The notes under the pieces were generated by a model. That model was not told the origin of the DNA. It saw only the letters and a program-made list of their open reading frames with translations, and ran no database searches. A stretch of 9,582 bases of DNA from Hyphomicrobiales bacterium (GTDB taxonomy: Bacteria; Pseudomonadota; Alphaproteobacteria; Rhizobiales; Xanthobacteraceae), in NCBI GenBank assembly GCA_016201085.1, contig JACQDO010000257.1, positions 1-9,582 on the forward strand, given 5' to 3'. Both the position numbers and the translations under genes were made by a program. Shown here piece by piece: positions 1-8,751 of the stretch. Every line of letters starts with the position of its first letter. Position 1 is the stretch's first letter.

Positions 1-2128
1 CGCCGGTCATGGCGACGTCGCGACGCACCGGGATGCCGGTCATGACCGAAACGATGGCGGTGACCATGGCGACGCCGGCCGACGGTCCATCCTTCGGCGT
101 CGCACCTTCCGGCACGTGCACGTGGATGTCGCGCTTGTCGAACAACGGCGGCTCGATGCCGAAGGCAACCGCGCGCGAGCGGACATAAGATGCCGCCGCC
201 GAGATCGACTCCTTCATCACGTCGCGCAAGTTGCCGGTCACGGTCATCTTGCCCTTGCCCGGCATCATCACGCCTTCGATGGTGAGCAGCTCGCCGCCCA
301 CGTCGGTCCAGGCCAGCCCGGTCACCATGCCGATCAGATCCTCGGCCTCGATCTCGCCGTAGCGATATTTCGGCACGCCGAGATAGTCGCCGACGGTCGC
401 CGCGGTGACCGCGATGCTCTTCTTCTTCGATGTCATCAGCTCCTTCACCGCCTTGCGGATCAGGGTCGAGAGTTCGCGCTCGAGATTGCGCACCCCCGCC
501 TCCCGCGTATAGCGGCGGATCATCAGCAGCAGCGCCTCGTCGTCGATCGACCACTCACTCGAAGCGAGGCCGTGCTTGGCGATCGCGTGCGGGATCAGGT
601 GCTTGCGCGCGATCTCGACCTTCTCGTCCTCGGTGTAGCCGGCGATGCGGATGATCTCCATGCGGTCCATCAGCGGCGGCGGAATATTGAGCGTGTTCGC
701 CGTGGTGATGAACATCACGCTGGATAGATCGTAGTCGACCTCCAGGTAGTGGTCGTTGAAGGTGTGGTTCTGCTCGGGATCGAGCACCTCGAGCAGAGCC
801 GAGGACGGATCGCCGCGGAAATCGGCGCCCATCTTGTCGACTTCGTCCAACAGGAACAGCGGGTTCGAGGTCTTGGCCTTGCGCATCGACTGGATGACCT
901 TGCCGGGCATCGAGCCGATGTAAGTGCGCCGGTGGCCGCGGATTTCGGCCTCGTCGCGCACGCCGCCGAGCGACACGCGCACGAACTCGCGGCCGGTCGC
1001 TTTCGCGATCGACTTGCCGAGCGAGGTCTTGCCGACGCCGGGAGGTCCGACCAGGCACAAGATCGGCCCGGTCAGCTTGTTGGCGCGCTGCTGCACGGCG
1101 AGATACTCGACGATGCGCTCCTTGACCTTCTCCAGGCCATAGTGATCGTCGTTGAGGATCTTCTCCGCCGCCGGCAGGTCCTTCTTGACCTTGCTCTTCT
1201 TGTTCCACGGGATCGACAGCAGCCAGTCGAGATAATTGCGCACGACGGTGGCTTCCGCCGACATCGGCGACATCTGGCGCAGCTTCTTGAGCTCGTGCGT
1301 GGCCTTCTCGCGGGCTTCCTTCGAGAGCTTGGTTTTCTTGATCTTGTCTTCCAGCTCTTGCAGCTCGTCGCGACCTTCCTCGTCGCCGAGCTCCTTCTGG
1401 ATCGCCTTCATCTGCTCATTGAGGTAGTACTCGCGCTGCGTCTTCTCCATCTGCCGCTTGACGCGGGTGCGGATGCGCTTTTCCACCTGCAGCACGGAGA
1501 TCTCACTCTCCATCAGCCCGAGCACCTTCTCCAGGCGCTGGGTGACGAGCGGCGTCTCCAGGATTTCCTGCTTGTCGGGAATCTTGACGGCGAGATGCGA
1601 AGCCACCGTGTCGGCGAGCTTGGCGTAATCCTCGATCTGCTGGATCACGCCGACGACTTCCGGCGACACCTTCTTGTTGAGCTTCACATAATTTTCAAAT
1701 TCGGTGACCACCGAGCGCGCCATGGCCTCCGCTTCCACGCTGTCGCCCATATCGTCGACCACCGCGCTGGCATCGGCTTCGTAGTAATCGCTACGGTCGG
1801 TGTATTTGAGGACCTTGGCGCGCGTGGCGCCTTCGACCAGCACCTTGACGGTGCCGTCGGGCAGCTTGAGCAGTTGCAGAACGCTGGCCAGCGTGCCGAC
1901 CTCGAAAATGGCGTCGGTTGCCGGATCGTCGTCGGACGCGTTCTTCTGCGTGGCCAGCAGGATGAAGGTGTCGGAACGCATCACTTCTTCCAGCGCCTTG
2001 ATCGACTTTTCACGGCCGACAAAGAGCGGAACGATCATGTGCGGGAACACCACGATGTCGCGCAGCGGCAAAACCGGATAGGCCCGCGTCTCGCCCGGTT
2101 GCAGCGTGGGCCGTGGCTTATTGGTCAT
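1..2128 (-). CDS. lon: Lon, ATP-dependent serine protease (3' end beyond window)
   Basis: Lon is a cytoplasmic AAA+ protease that unfolds and degrades misfolded and short-lived regulatory proteins. The frame is open from an ATG at 2126-2128 to the left edge, giving 709 residues; family members have about 780-810, so roughly the last 100 are outside. Residues 1-210 are the substrate-binding N domain (start [13 protein letters not shown]), followed by a charged helical region to about 310. The AAA+ module has Walker A GPPGVGKT (361-368) and Walker B LLDEVD with D428/E429. The protease domain carries PKDGPSAG with catalytic S683 (codon 80-82); the partner lysine, about 43 residues on, lies outside. 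A Shine-Dalgarno AAGGA (2139-2143) precedes the ATG by 10 nt. I spot-checked the frame at the N terminus, mid-protein, Walker A, Walker B and serine and found no shift. The gene lies 326 nt downstream of clpX, the conserved order, and probably has its own promoter. Confidence 0.97.
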   Translation of the reverse strand, partial: MTNKPRPTLQPGETRAYPVLPLRDIVVFPHMIVPLFVGREKSIKALEEVMRSDTFILLATQKNASDDDPATDAIFEVGTLASVLQLLKLPDGTVKVLVEGATRAKVLKYTDRSDYYEADASAVVDDMGDSVEAEAMARSVVTEFENYVKLNKKVSPEVVGVIQQIEDYAKLADTVASHLAVKIPDKQEILETPLVTQRLEKVLGLMESEISVLQVEKRIRTRVKRQMEKTQREYYLNEQMKAIQKELGDEEGRDELQELEDKIKKTKLSKEAREKATHELKKLRQMSPMSAEATVVRNYLDWLLSIPWNKKSKVKKDLPAAEKILNDDHYGLEKVKERIVEYLAVQQRANKLTGPILCLVGPPGVGKTSLGKSIAKATGREFVRVSLGGVRDEAEIRGHRRTYIGSMPGKVIQSMRKAKTSNPLFLLDEVDKMGADFRGDPSSALLEVLDPEQNHTFNDHYLEVDYDLSSVMFITTANTLNIPPPLMDRMEIIRIAGYTEDEKVEIARKHLIPHAIAKHGLASSEWSIDDEALLLMIRRYTREAGVRNLERELSTLIRKAVKELMTSKKKSIAVTAATVGDYLGVPKYRYGEIEAEDLIGMVTGLAWTDVGGELLTIEGVMMPGKGKMTVTGNLRDVMKESISAAASYVRSRAVAFGIEPPLFDKRDIHVHVPEGATPKDGPSAGVAMVTAIVSVMTGIPVRRDVAMTG

Positions 2129-2274
2129 TGGCCTGGTGTCCTTTTTGTTGTGCCCCTGTTCGTTGACCCGCGGCCGCGGCGTCGCCGGAACAGTGCCGAT
2201 CAAGTTGAGCAAGGAGGCGTCGGGCGAGCGATTTGCCCGGCGCGGCTTGGAAGGGATAGGCCCCTCGCCCAGTC

Positions 2275-2305
2275 GAAAACTACGAACTTTCGTACGCCGG
2301 TTTTC
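2275..2305. repeat. Nested inverted repeat in the lon leader
   Basis: The outer arms are gaaaac (2275-2280) and gttttc (2300-2305). The inner arms are tacgaa (2281-2286) and ttcgta (2289-2294), separated by two bases. Together they form a 12-bp stem interrupted by a 5-nt bulge (2295-2299). The dyad lies just downstream of the candidate lon promoter, so it could be an operator or a hairpin at the 5' end of the lon mRNA. Confidence 0.5.
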
Positions 2306-2317
2306 TTCAGACGCTAT

Positions 2318-2346
2318 ACGTAGGATGACGCCTTAGGCTCTGCAAG
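2318..2346 (-). promoter_or_regulatory. Candidate RpoH-type (heat-shock) promoter for lon
   Basis: On the minus strand CTTGCA (2341-2346) is followed after 16 nt by CCTACGT (2318-2324). This resembles the alphaproteobacterial heat-shock consensus CTTGAA / CCTATNT, with one mismatch in each box. lon is a classical RpoH target in other proteobacteria, so the position makes sense. It would give a leader of about 180 nt. The motif match is by eye, and a housekeeping promoter is equally possible. Confidence 0.3.
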
Positions 2347-2351
2347 TAACG

Positions 2352-2374
2352 CCCGTTTTTCCAGTTAAAACGGG
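2352..2374 (-). terminator. Inverted repeat, possible clpX terminator
   Basis: Perfect 8-bp arms cccgtttt (2352-2359) and aaaacggg (2367-2374) enclose a 7-nt loop, about 80 nt beyond the clpX stop codon. There is no T-run after the stem on the minus strand, so intrinsic termination would be weak. It sits immediately upstream of the candidate lon promoter and could instead be an operator. Confidence 0.3.
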
Positions 2375-2454
2375 ACTCACAAGCATAGTAACCCAGCAAA
2401 TCGGGCGAATCGGCGGTCTTAGCGCGGTATCCGGAACCCGACAGGCGGGACATG

Positions 2455-3732
<1,278 letters not shown>

Positions 3733-4025
3733 TCCATTCTCCGTCACTCTTGTCCGTACTCTACGTGATCGGCGCCGCGAGTAGTTCCGCTACCGAAACG
3801 CAACGAACGAAGCAAGTTTCGCGCCGGACTACCGGCACGGCGGCCTGTCATATCGGGCGGCCCGCCAACCCTACTGCCCCCACACCATAAGCGAAGCATG
3901 CTAACGACGTGATAATCAAGATTCTATTAACGATAATGCTTCGCACACATATCCAAACACCGGCCGCCCTGCCGTGCATCCCGCACCCGGTCTAGCCACG
4001 TTATGGAACCGCCGGAAGGCCAAAA
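3733..4025. other. clpX-clpP intergenic region (293 nt), no gene seen
   Basis: This holds the end of clpP and the clpX promoter and leader. An AT-rich island at about 3896-3940 stands out from the GC-rich surroundings and is bracketed by a 9-bp inverted repeat (listed separately). A weaker 6-bp dyad, cgaaac (3794-3799) and gtttcg (3816-3821), lies nearer to clpX. No clear -35/-10 pair and no intrinsic terminator was found by eye. Confidence 0.6.
3891..3944. promoter_or_regulatory. 9-bp inverted repeat bracketing an AT-rich island upstream of clpX
   Basis: The arms gcgaagcat (3891-3899) and atgcttcgc (3936-3944) are perfect complements, separated by 36 nt. The spacer is AT-rich and contains tcaa-N7-ttaa (3916-3930), one base from the CtrA-type motif TTAA-N7-TTAA. 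It lies about 160-210 nt upstream of the clpX start and could be an operator or looping site. The dyad is plain in the sequence; any function is inference. Confidence 0.35.
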
Positions 4026-4658
4026 TCAGGCGGGTTTCGGCAGCATTTCCTCCGGACGCTTGGCGATAACCTGATCGACCAGGCCGAAGTCCCTGGCCGC
4101 TTCGGCTGTGAGAAAATAGTCACGCTCGAGGGCTTCCTCGATCTTCTTCAGCGACTGGCCGGTGTGCCTGACGTAGACCTCGTTGAGCCGCTTCTTCAGG
4201 TTCAGGATCTCCTGGGCGTGCAGCATGATGTCGGTGGCCTGACCCTGGAACCCGCCGGACGGCTGGTGCACCATGATGCGGGCATTGGGCAGGGCAAAAC
4301 GCATGTCCTTGGCGCCGGCGGCGAGCAGCAGCGAGCCCATGGAGGCCGCCTGCCCGATGCACAGCGTCGACACCGGCGGGCGCACGAACTGCATGGTGTC
4401 GTAGATCGCCATGCCGGAGGTCACCACCCCGCCCGGCGAATTGATGTAAATGGACAGCTCTTTTTTCGGATTTTCCGCTTCCAGGAACAACAACTGCGCC
4501 ACCACCAAGGAAGCCATGCCGTCCTCGATCGGACCGGTGATGAAGATGATGCGTTCCTTGAGGAGCCGCGAAAAAATATCGTAGGCGCGCTCGCCACGGT
4601 TGGTCTGCTCGACCACCATGGGAACGAGCTGCATATAGGTCTCGACGGGATCTTTCAT
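4026..4658 (-). CDS. clpP: ClpP, proteolytic subunit of Clp protease
   Basis: ClpP is the serine peptidase that forms a double-ring, 14-subunit chamber and degrades chains delivered by ClpX or ClpA in the cytoplasm. The 210-residue protein has normal length and a complete catalytic triad: S106 in GQAASMGS, H131 in MVHQP and D180 in LERDYFLTA. The spacings (25 and 49 residues) match the E. coli enzyme. The conserved INSPGG segment at 72-77 is present, as is a short N-terminal stretch of the kind that is normally self-processed. The ATG at 4656-4658 has a strong Shine-Dalgarno AAGGAG 6 nt upstream, and MKDPVE matches the usual rhizobial start. It lies 99 nt downstream of tig and could be co-transcribed with it or use a promoter in that gap; I found none that is convincing. 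Confidence 0.98.
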   Translation of the reverse strand: MKDPVETYMQLVPMVVEQTNRGERAYDIFSRLLKERIIFITGPIEDGMASLVVAQLLFLEAENPKKELSIYINSPGGVVTSGMAIYDTMQFVRPPVSTLCIGQAASMGSLLLAAGAKDMRFALPNARIMVHQPSGGFQGQATDIMLHAQEILNLKKRLNEVYVRHTGQSLKKIEEALERDYFLTAEAARDFGLVDQVIAKRPEEMLPKPA

Positions 4659-4757
4659 TTCGGCTCCTTCACGCGAATCATGAGGCTAGATTAGCCGCAA
4701 GCCCGCGTCCGGCTGATTTATTTTCGAAGCGGTCCCGGCGCAAGGAGCGTCGGTCGT

Positions 4758-6145
4758 TCAGGTTACCGATTCGTCTTCCTTATAGAGTTCCTCGCGCGCG
4801 ACCTTGTTCTCGGTCACGCTGGCGAGTTCGAGCAGGAAGTCGACCACCTTTTCCTCGAAGATCGGCGCACGCATGGCGCCGAGCGCCTGCGGGTTCTGCC
4901 GCAAGTAGTCGTATATCTTCTGCTCCTGACCGGGGAATTGGCGCACGCGCTCCATTACCGCGCGGTTCATCTCGTCGTCGGTCACGGTGATGGTGTTCTT
5001 CTCGCCGATCTCGGCGAGCACCAGGCCGAGCCGCACCCGGCGCTCGGCGATGGCGCGGTATTCGGCCTTGGCCTTTTCTTCGGTGGTGTTCTCGTCGGCG
5101 AAGGTCTTCTTCTCGTTCTCCATTTCGGAGAGCACCGATTTCCACACGCGATCGGCCTCTTCTTCCACCAGCGACGGCGGCGGTTCGAACTTATGCAGTT
5201 TGTCGAGCTCGTCGAGCAGGCCGCGCTTGAGCTTCTGGCGCGTCATCCCTTGATGTTCGCGCGCGATACGGTCCTTGACCGCATCGCGCAGCCTGGCCAG
5301 CGATTCCAGGCCGAGCGACTTGGCGAATTCATCGTCGACCGTGACCGTACCGGGCGCTTCGAGCGACTTGGCGGTGACCACGAACTCGGCATCCTTGCCG
5401 GCCAAAGTCTGCTGCCCGTAGTGCTCGGGGAATTTCACCTTCAGCGTGCGGGTTTCGCCGCTGCCGATGCCGATCAGTTGATCCTCGAAGCCGGGGATGA
5501 AGGTGTTCGACCCGATCAGCACGACGGCATCGTCGCCGGTGCCGCCCTCGAACGGCGTGCCGTCGATGGTTCCGGCATAGGAGATGGTGACGCGATCGTC
5601 CTTGGCGGCCTTCTCGCCCGCGGCCTTCGCCGTGTAGGGCTGGCCTTCTCGCCCGCGGCCTTCGCCGTGTAGGGCTTGCTCTGCTCGGCGATGCGGGCGA
5701 TGCCCTCCTCGACTTCGGCGTCGGTGACCTCGGCCGTGAGCTTGGTGAGCTTGATGGTCTTGAAATCGGCCAGCGCGATCGGCGGCACGATCTCGACCGC
5801 CACCGTGTAATCGAGGTCGCTCTCGCCGGCGATCAGCTTCTCGACCGCGCCTTGCTCGGTCGGCAGCGTCACCTTCGGATCGGAGGCGAGCTTGAAGCCG
5901 CGCTCGCTGACGATCTGGTTGTTGGCGTCGCGCACCGTGGTCTCGATCACCTCCGCCATGGTCGAGCGGCCATAGAGCCGCTTGAGATGGGCGACCGGCA
6001 CCTTGCCGGGACGGAAGCCGTTGATACGGACGCGATCCTTGATCTCGTCCAGGCGGGCGTTGACCTTGGCGTCGAGTTCGGCGGCCGGAACGACCACCTT
6101 GAATTCGCGCTTGAGACCTTCGGACAGCGTTTCGGTAACTTGCAT
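4758..6145 (-). pseudogene. tig: Trigger factor, frameshifted by a 35-bp tandem duplication
   Basis: Trigger factor is the ribosome-bound chaperone and peptidyl-prolyl isomerase that meets nascent chains at the exit tunnel. From the ATG at 6143-6145 ([15 protein letters not shown]) the frame is authentic to about residue 168, with the ribosome-docking signature GFRPGKVP at 43-50. An exact 35-bp tandem repeat (5607-5676) then shifts the frame, and translation stops at 5516-5518 after 41 wrong residues (209 in all). The other frame continues the real protein: PPIase domain from [14 protein letters not shown] through FEGG and GFEDQLIG, then the C-terminal chaperone arms, ending at 4758. Deleting one copy gives an intact 450-residue protein of normal family length. 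Nothing else looks decayed, so a recent mutation, a reversible slippage state or an assembly error are all possible. No strong Shine-Dalgarno is visible (only GTGAG). The gene heads the tig-clpP-clpX-lon cluster. Confidence 0.93.
5607..5676. repeat. Exact 35-bp tandem duplication inside tig
   Basis: Positions 5607-5641 and 5642-5676 are identical and adjacent. Flanking bases differ (5606 c against 5641 t; 5642 g against 5677 t), so the unit is exactly 35 bp with two copies. Because 35 is not a multiple of three, the two copies encode the same peptide core ([11 protein letters not shown]) in two different frames. The unit itself holds two ggcctt hexamers 15 bp apart, which may favour replication slippage. 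Confidence 0.97.
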
Positions 6146-6240
6146 TGCTCACACTTCGTTGTTGTCGCACTCGCGTCGCGTCGGTCTTGCTTCAGCCAAC
6201 CGCGCAGGACGTGTCGGAATTAAACGTTCAACCCTCGGCG

Positions 6241-6325
<85 letters not shown>

Positions 6326-6383
6326 GAAGGGCCATTTCTGGACGATCCTGGCGCCGCAATCCCGCCGGGCTTAACGCGCCGAT

Positions 6384-6408
6384 GCCCGCCAAGGCAAGCC
6401 TTGCGGGC
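6384..6408. terminator. Strong hairpin between nnr and tRNA-Leu
   Basis: The arms gcccgccaaggc (6384-6395) and gccttgcgggc (6398-6408) form an 11-bp stem with one bulged c (6390) and a tight loop. It lies 62-86 nt beyond the nnr stop codon. No T-run follows on the minus strand, so it is not a textbook intrinsic terminator. It may be a processed 3' end for nnr or the start of the tRNA precursor leader. A separate ATTTTTA on the minus strand near 6444-6450 has only a weak stem before it. Confidence 0.35.
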
Positions 6409-6469
6409 GCGGGCTTATATCACGCAAAATTCCCGCCGCACCATAAAAATAGGCCGTCTTTGAACCTAC

Positions 6470-7984
6470 TCAAGGACGCGCGGCGCGGGCTTTGGCCAGT
6501 TCCTCGAACAGTCGCCGGTAGACAGCCGGCAGCGCGTCGGGCAGGTCTTCCGCGATCAGCCCGGGACCGAATTCGACTGCCGCCTCGCCATGCAGCCAGA
6601 CGGCGGCACTGGCCGCCTCGAAGGCCGGCATGCCCTGCGCCAGCAGGCCGGCGATCATACCGGCCAGTACGTCGCCCGAGCCGGCGGTGGCCAGCGTAGG
6701 TGGCGCATTGTCGGCAATCGAGGCGCGGCCATCGGGAGCAGCCACTACGGTGTCGGCCCCCTTGAACAGAACGACGGCCCCGCTCGCGCGAGCCGCCATG
6801 CGGGCTTTCTCAAGTTTTGCATGAACTTTAGGATCGTTGTATATCGCATTAAATAATCTAGTAAATTCTCCATCGTGAGGCGTCAGGATAACGCCGTGGC
6901 CGCTGCGCTTCGCTATGCCCGCGAATAGCCGCGCCGGCATCTCGGCAAAGCTGGTCAGCGCGTCGGCATCGAGCACCAGCGCCGCCTCGCTGCCGAGCGC
7001 CGCCTGCACCTGGTCGCGCGTGGCCTGGCCGACGCCGCCCCCCGGCCCCAGCACCACCGCGTTGCGCCGCCGGTCGGCGAGGAATTCGGCCAGCTCGGCC
7101 GCCCCATCTACCGGGCGCACCATCGCCGCCAGGCTGGACGCGGCATTGACGCTGAGGGCCTCACGCGGGCTGGCGATGGTGACGAGACCCGCCCCTGCCC
7201 GTAGCGCACCACGCGCCGCCAGCCGCGCCGCGCCGGTGGTCGATACGCCGCCCGACACCACCACGGCATGACCGCGCGAATATTTATGGCCACCCGGCGC
7301 CGGCATTGGAAACAGGCGCCCCCACAGCCGCGGTCCATTGGCAAAGGTCGCGGGTCTGATCCGCTCCAGCACGCTTGCTGGAATGCCGATATCGGCCACC
7401 TCGACCGCGCCGCAATGCAGCCGGCCCGGCAGCAGCAAGTGTCCGACCTTGCGACGGAAAAACGTGACGGTATGTGTTGCCGTGACGGCCAGCCCCATTA
7501 CGGCCCCGCTCGTCCCATTGACCCCGCTGGGCAGGTCGACGGCGATCAGCGGCACGCCGGCCGCGTTCATCGCCTTGATCATGGCGCGCGGCAGCCCTTC
7601 GACCTCGCGGTCGAGCCCGGCACCGAACAAAGCGTCGACGACGATGTCAGTGTCGGTGAGCGAGACCGGCGAGGCCGCCTCGACCGGACCGCTCCAGCGC
7701 TCGGCCGCCAAGGCGGCATCGCCTTTCAGCCGCTTGCGCTCGCCGACGAAACTGACGCGTACTTCATAGCCGCGCTCGGCCAGATGACGGGCGGCCACGA
7801 AACCGTCGCCGCCATTGTTGCCCGGACCGGCCACGATCACCACGCGGCGGCCTTGCAGCACGGCGGAAACGGCGTCGGCCACGGCGCGGCCGGCATTTTC
7901 CATCAGATCGATGCCCGGCGTGCCGCCGGCAGTGGTCAGGCGGTCGGCTTCCGCCATCTCAGTTGTGGTGAGAAGTTCGATCAT
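6470..7984 (-). CDS. nnr: Bifunctional NAD(P)HX epimerase / ADP-dependent dehydratase
   Basis: This enzyme repairs damaged hydrated nicotinamide cofactors: the N-terminal half interconverts R- and S-NAD(P)HX, and the C-terminal ribokinase-like half dehydrates S-NAD(P)HX using a nucleotide. The 504-residue protein has the usual length of the fused YjeF_N-YjeF_C form. The epimerase domain (about 1-220) shows GPGNNGGDG at 53-61, VDALFGAGL at 116-124 and DLPSG at 150-154. The dehydratase domain (about 230-500) shows GGHKYSRG at 231-238, GPGGGVG at 313-319, DADAL at 339-343, TPHDGEF at 368-374 and AGSGDVLAG with catalytic D438. The ATG at 7982-7984 gives the family start MIELLTTTEMAEADRL; a longer in-frame extension runs into a palindromic repeat and is rejected. 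No clear Shine-Dalgarno is seen. Codons for residues 372-392 are unusually AT-rich (see findings). It is divergent from glnB. Confidence 0.95.
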   Translation of the reverse strand: MIELLTTTEMAEADRLTTAGGTPGIDLMENAGRAVADAVSAVLQGRRVVIVAGPGNNGGDGFVAARHLAERGYEVRVSFVGERKRLKGDAALAAERWSGPVEAASPVSLTDTDIVVDALFGAGLDREVEGLPRAMIKAMNAAGVPLIAVDLPSGVNGTSGAVMGLAVTATHTVTFFRRKVGHLLLPGRLHCGAVEVADIGIPASVLERIRPATFANGPRLWGRLFPMPAPGGHKYSRGHAVVVSGGVSTTGAARLAARGALRAGAGLVTIASPREALSVNAASSLAAMVRPVDGAAELAEFLADRRRNAVVLGPGGGVGQATRDQVQAALGSEAALVLDADALTSFAEMPARLFAGIAKRSGHGVILTPHDGEFTRLFNAIYNDPKVHAKLEKARMAARASGAVVLFKGADTVVAAPDGRASIADNAPPTLATAGSGDVLAGMIAGLLAQGMPAFEAASAAVWLHGEAAVEFGPGLIAEDLPDALPAVYRRLFEELAKARAARP

Positions 7985-8027
7985 TGCGGCCGAGACTATC
8001 GGGCCGGCCGCTTGTGGACAAACGCCA

Positions 8028-8133
8028 TTAGAGCGCGTTTCTTTTCGATTGAATCGGAAACGCGCTCTAGATTCCTTATTTGGTCGCATTTTCTACGGCG
8101 AACCGGTTCCCACTTCGCCGGAAAATGCTCTAA
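8028..8133. repeat. 106-bp composite palindromic element (RIME/REP-like)
   Basis: The element starts with ttagagc (8028-8034) and ends with its complement gctctaa (8127-8133). Inside are two hairpins. The first has arms tagagcgcgttt (8029-8040) and aaacgcgctcta (8058-8069), with an inner cgatt/aatcg dyad. The second has gcattttc (8086-8093) with gaaaatgc (8121-8128), a 2-nt bulge, then cggcga (8096-8101) with tcgccg (8115-8120) around a loop containing accggt. Two-hairpin elements of this size are known as dispersed intergenic repeats in rhizobia (RIME and related families), and the sequence looks familiar from such genomes. Membership of a named family was not checked. Confidence 0.75.
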
Positions 8134-8192
8134 TCGTCTGCGACACAACGCCTCTTCGCCGCTGGCCAAAGTTTAATCAGAGTGCTTAATTT

Positions 8193-8209
8193 CAAGGCAT
8201 CGAACCTTG
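8193..8209. promoter_or_regulatory. Short dyad upstream of glnB promoter (distal)
   Basis: The arms caagg (8193-8197) and ccttg (8205-8209) are separated by 7 nt, 17 bp in all, centred about 110 nt before the predicted glnB start. Its length suits an enhancer dyad, but the sequence does not match the NtrC consensus well. Confidence 0.2.
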
Positions 8210-8240
8210 GGCAGTTCCGGCAACAATGCATTCCTGACAG

Positions 8241-8254
8241 CCCAATCTATTGGG
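8241..8254. promoter_or_regulatory. Dyad upstream of glnB promoter (proximal), possible enhancer site
   Basis: cccaat (8241-8246) and attggg (8249-8254) form a perfect 6-bp dyad with a 2-nt centre, about 62 nt before the predicted transcription start. Sigma-54 promoters need an upstream activator; for glnBA this is normally NtrC. The resemblance to the NtrC site (GCACCA...TGGTGC) is only partial, so the assignment is tentative. Confidence 0.3.
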
Positions 8255-8283
8255 AGAAAACGTCTTTTGCTCGATTGCCGGCT

Positions 8284-8299
8284 TGGCACGGGACCTGCT
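8284..8299 (+). promoter_or_regulatory. Sigma-54 (RpoN) -24/-12 promoter for glnB
   Basis: TGGCACG (8284-8290), four bases, then CTGCT (8295-8299) matches the consensus TGGCACG-N4-TTGCW with the invariant GG and GC exactly 10 nt apart. Transcription should start near 8310, giving a leader of about 45 nt. glnB/glnBA is a known NtrC/sigma-54 target in rhizobia and Azospirillum, so expression is expected to rise under nitrogen limitation. Confidence 0.88.
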
Positions 8300-8339
8300 A
8301 ACCGGTAGCGCGGCTCGCTGGGTACTTTGACGGACTTGA

Positions 8340-8693
<354 letters not shown>

Positions 8694-8751
8694 AAACCGC
8701 GGGCACACGTCCCGGCGGGATTGTTTCATGAAAAACGGGGGAATGAGATCC

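Larger units (their letters stand above)
2129..2454. other. lon-clpX intergenic region (326 nt), no gene seen
   Basis: Both flanking genes read leftward, so this stretch holds the end of the clpX transcript and the lon promoter and leader. I see no convincing small coding sequence. It contains an 8-bp inverted repeat at 2352-2374, a candidate heat-shock-type promoter at 2318-2346 and a nested dyad at 2275-2305, each listed separately. A 12-bp GC-only palindrome at 2168-2179 looks like composition noise. Confidence 0.7.

Noticed and set aside
2168..2179. 12-bp perfect palindrome ccgcgg-ccgcgg in the lon leader
   Set aside because: Pure G/C palindromes are common by chance in DNA of this composition, and it has no arms beyond the core.
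749..2323. Long open frame on the plus strand opposite lon (524 codons)
   Set aside because: It is the antisense shadow of a GC-rich gene with strong codon bias; the minus-strand frame encodes unmistakable Lon, and the plus-strand product has no recognisable family features.
3733..3747. Upstream GTG start for clpX (five extra residues)
   Set aside because: The ATG at 3732 matches the conserved family start and has a well-spaced Shine-Dalgarno, which the extension would cover.
4659..4757. Terminator or clear promoter between tig and clpP
   Set aside because: Only a weak agccg/cggct stem without a T-run and a poor TTGCGC-N16-ATAAAT pair are present; neither is strong enough to annotate.
5607..5676. 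Tandem repeat as a CRISPR or variable-number repeat array
   Set aside because: Only two directly adjacent copies with no spacer, inside a coding sequence; no cas genes nearby.
5600..5680. Programmed ribosomal frameshifting in tig
   Set aside because: The frame change is fully explained by the 35-bp duplication; there is no slippery heptamer, and translating both copies would insert an extra repeated peptide rather than the family sequence.
6414..6442. Sigma-70 promoter for tRNA-Leu
   Set aside because: TATAAG is a fair -10, but the hexamer 17 nt upstream (GGTGCG) does not resemble a -35.
7985..8089. Extended N terminus of nnr (35 extra residues)
   Set aside because: The extension is encoded partly by the palindromic repeat and has no family similarity; the start at 7984 gives the expected N terminus.
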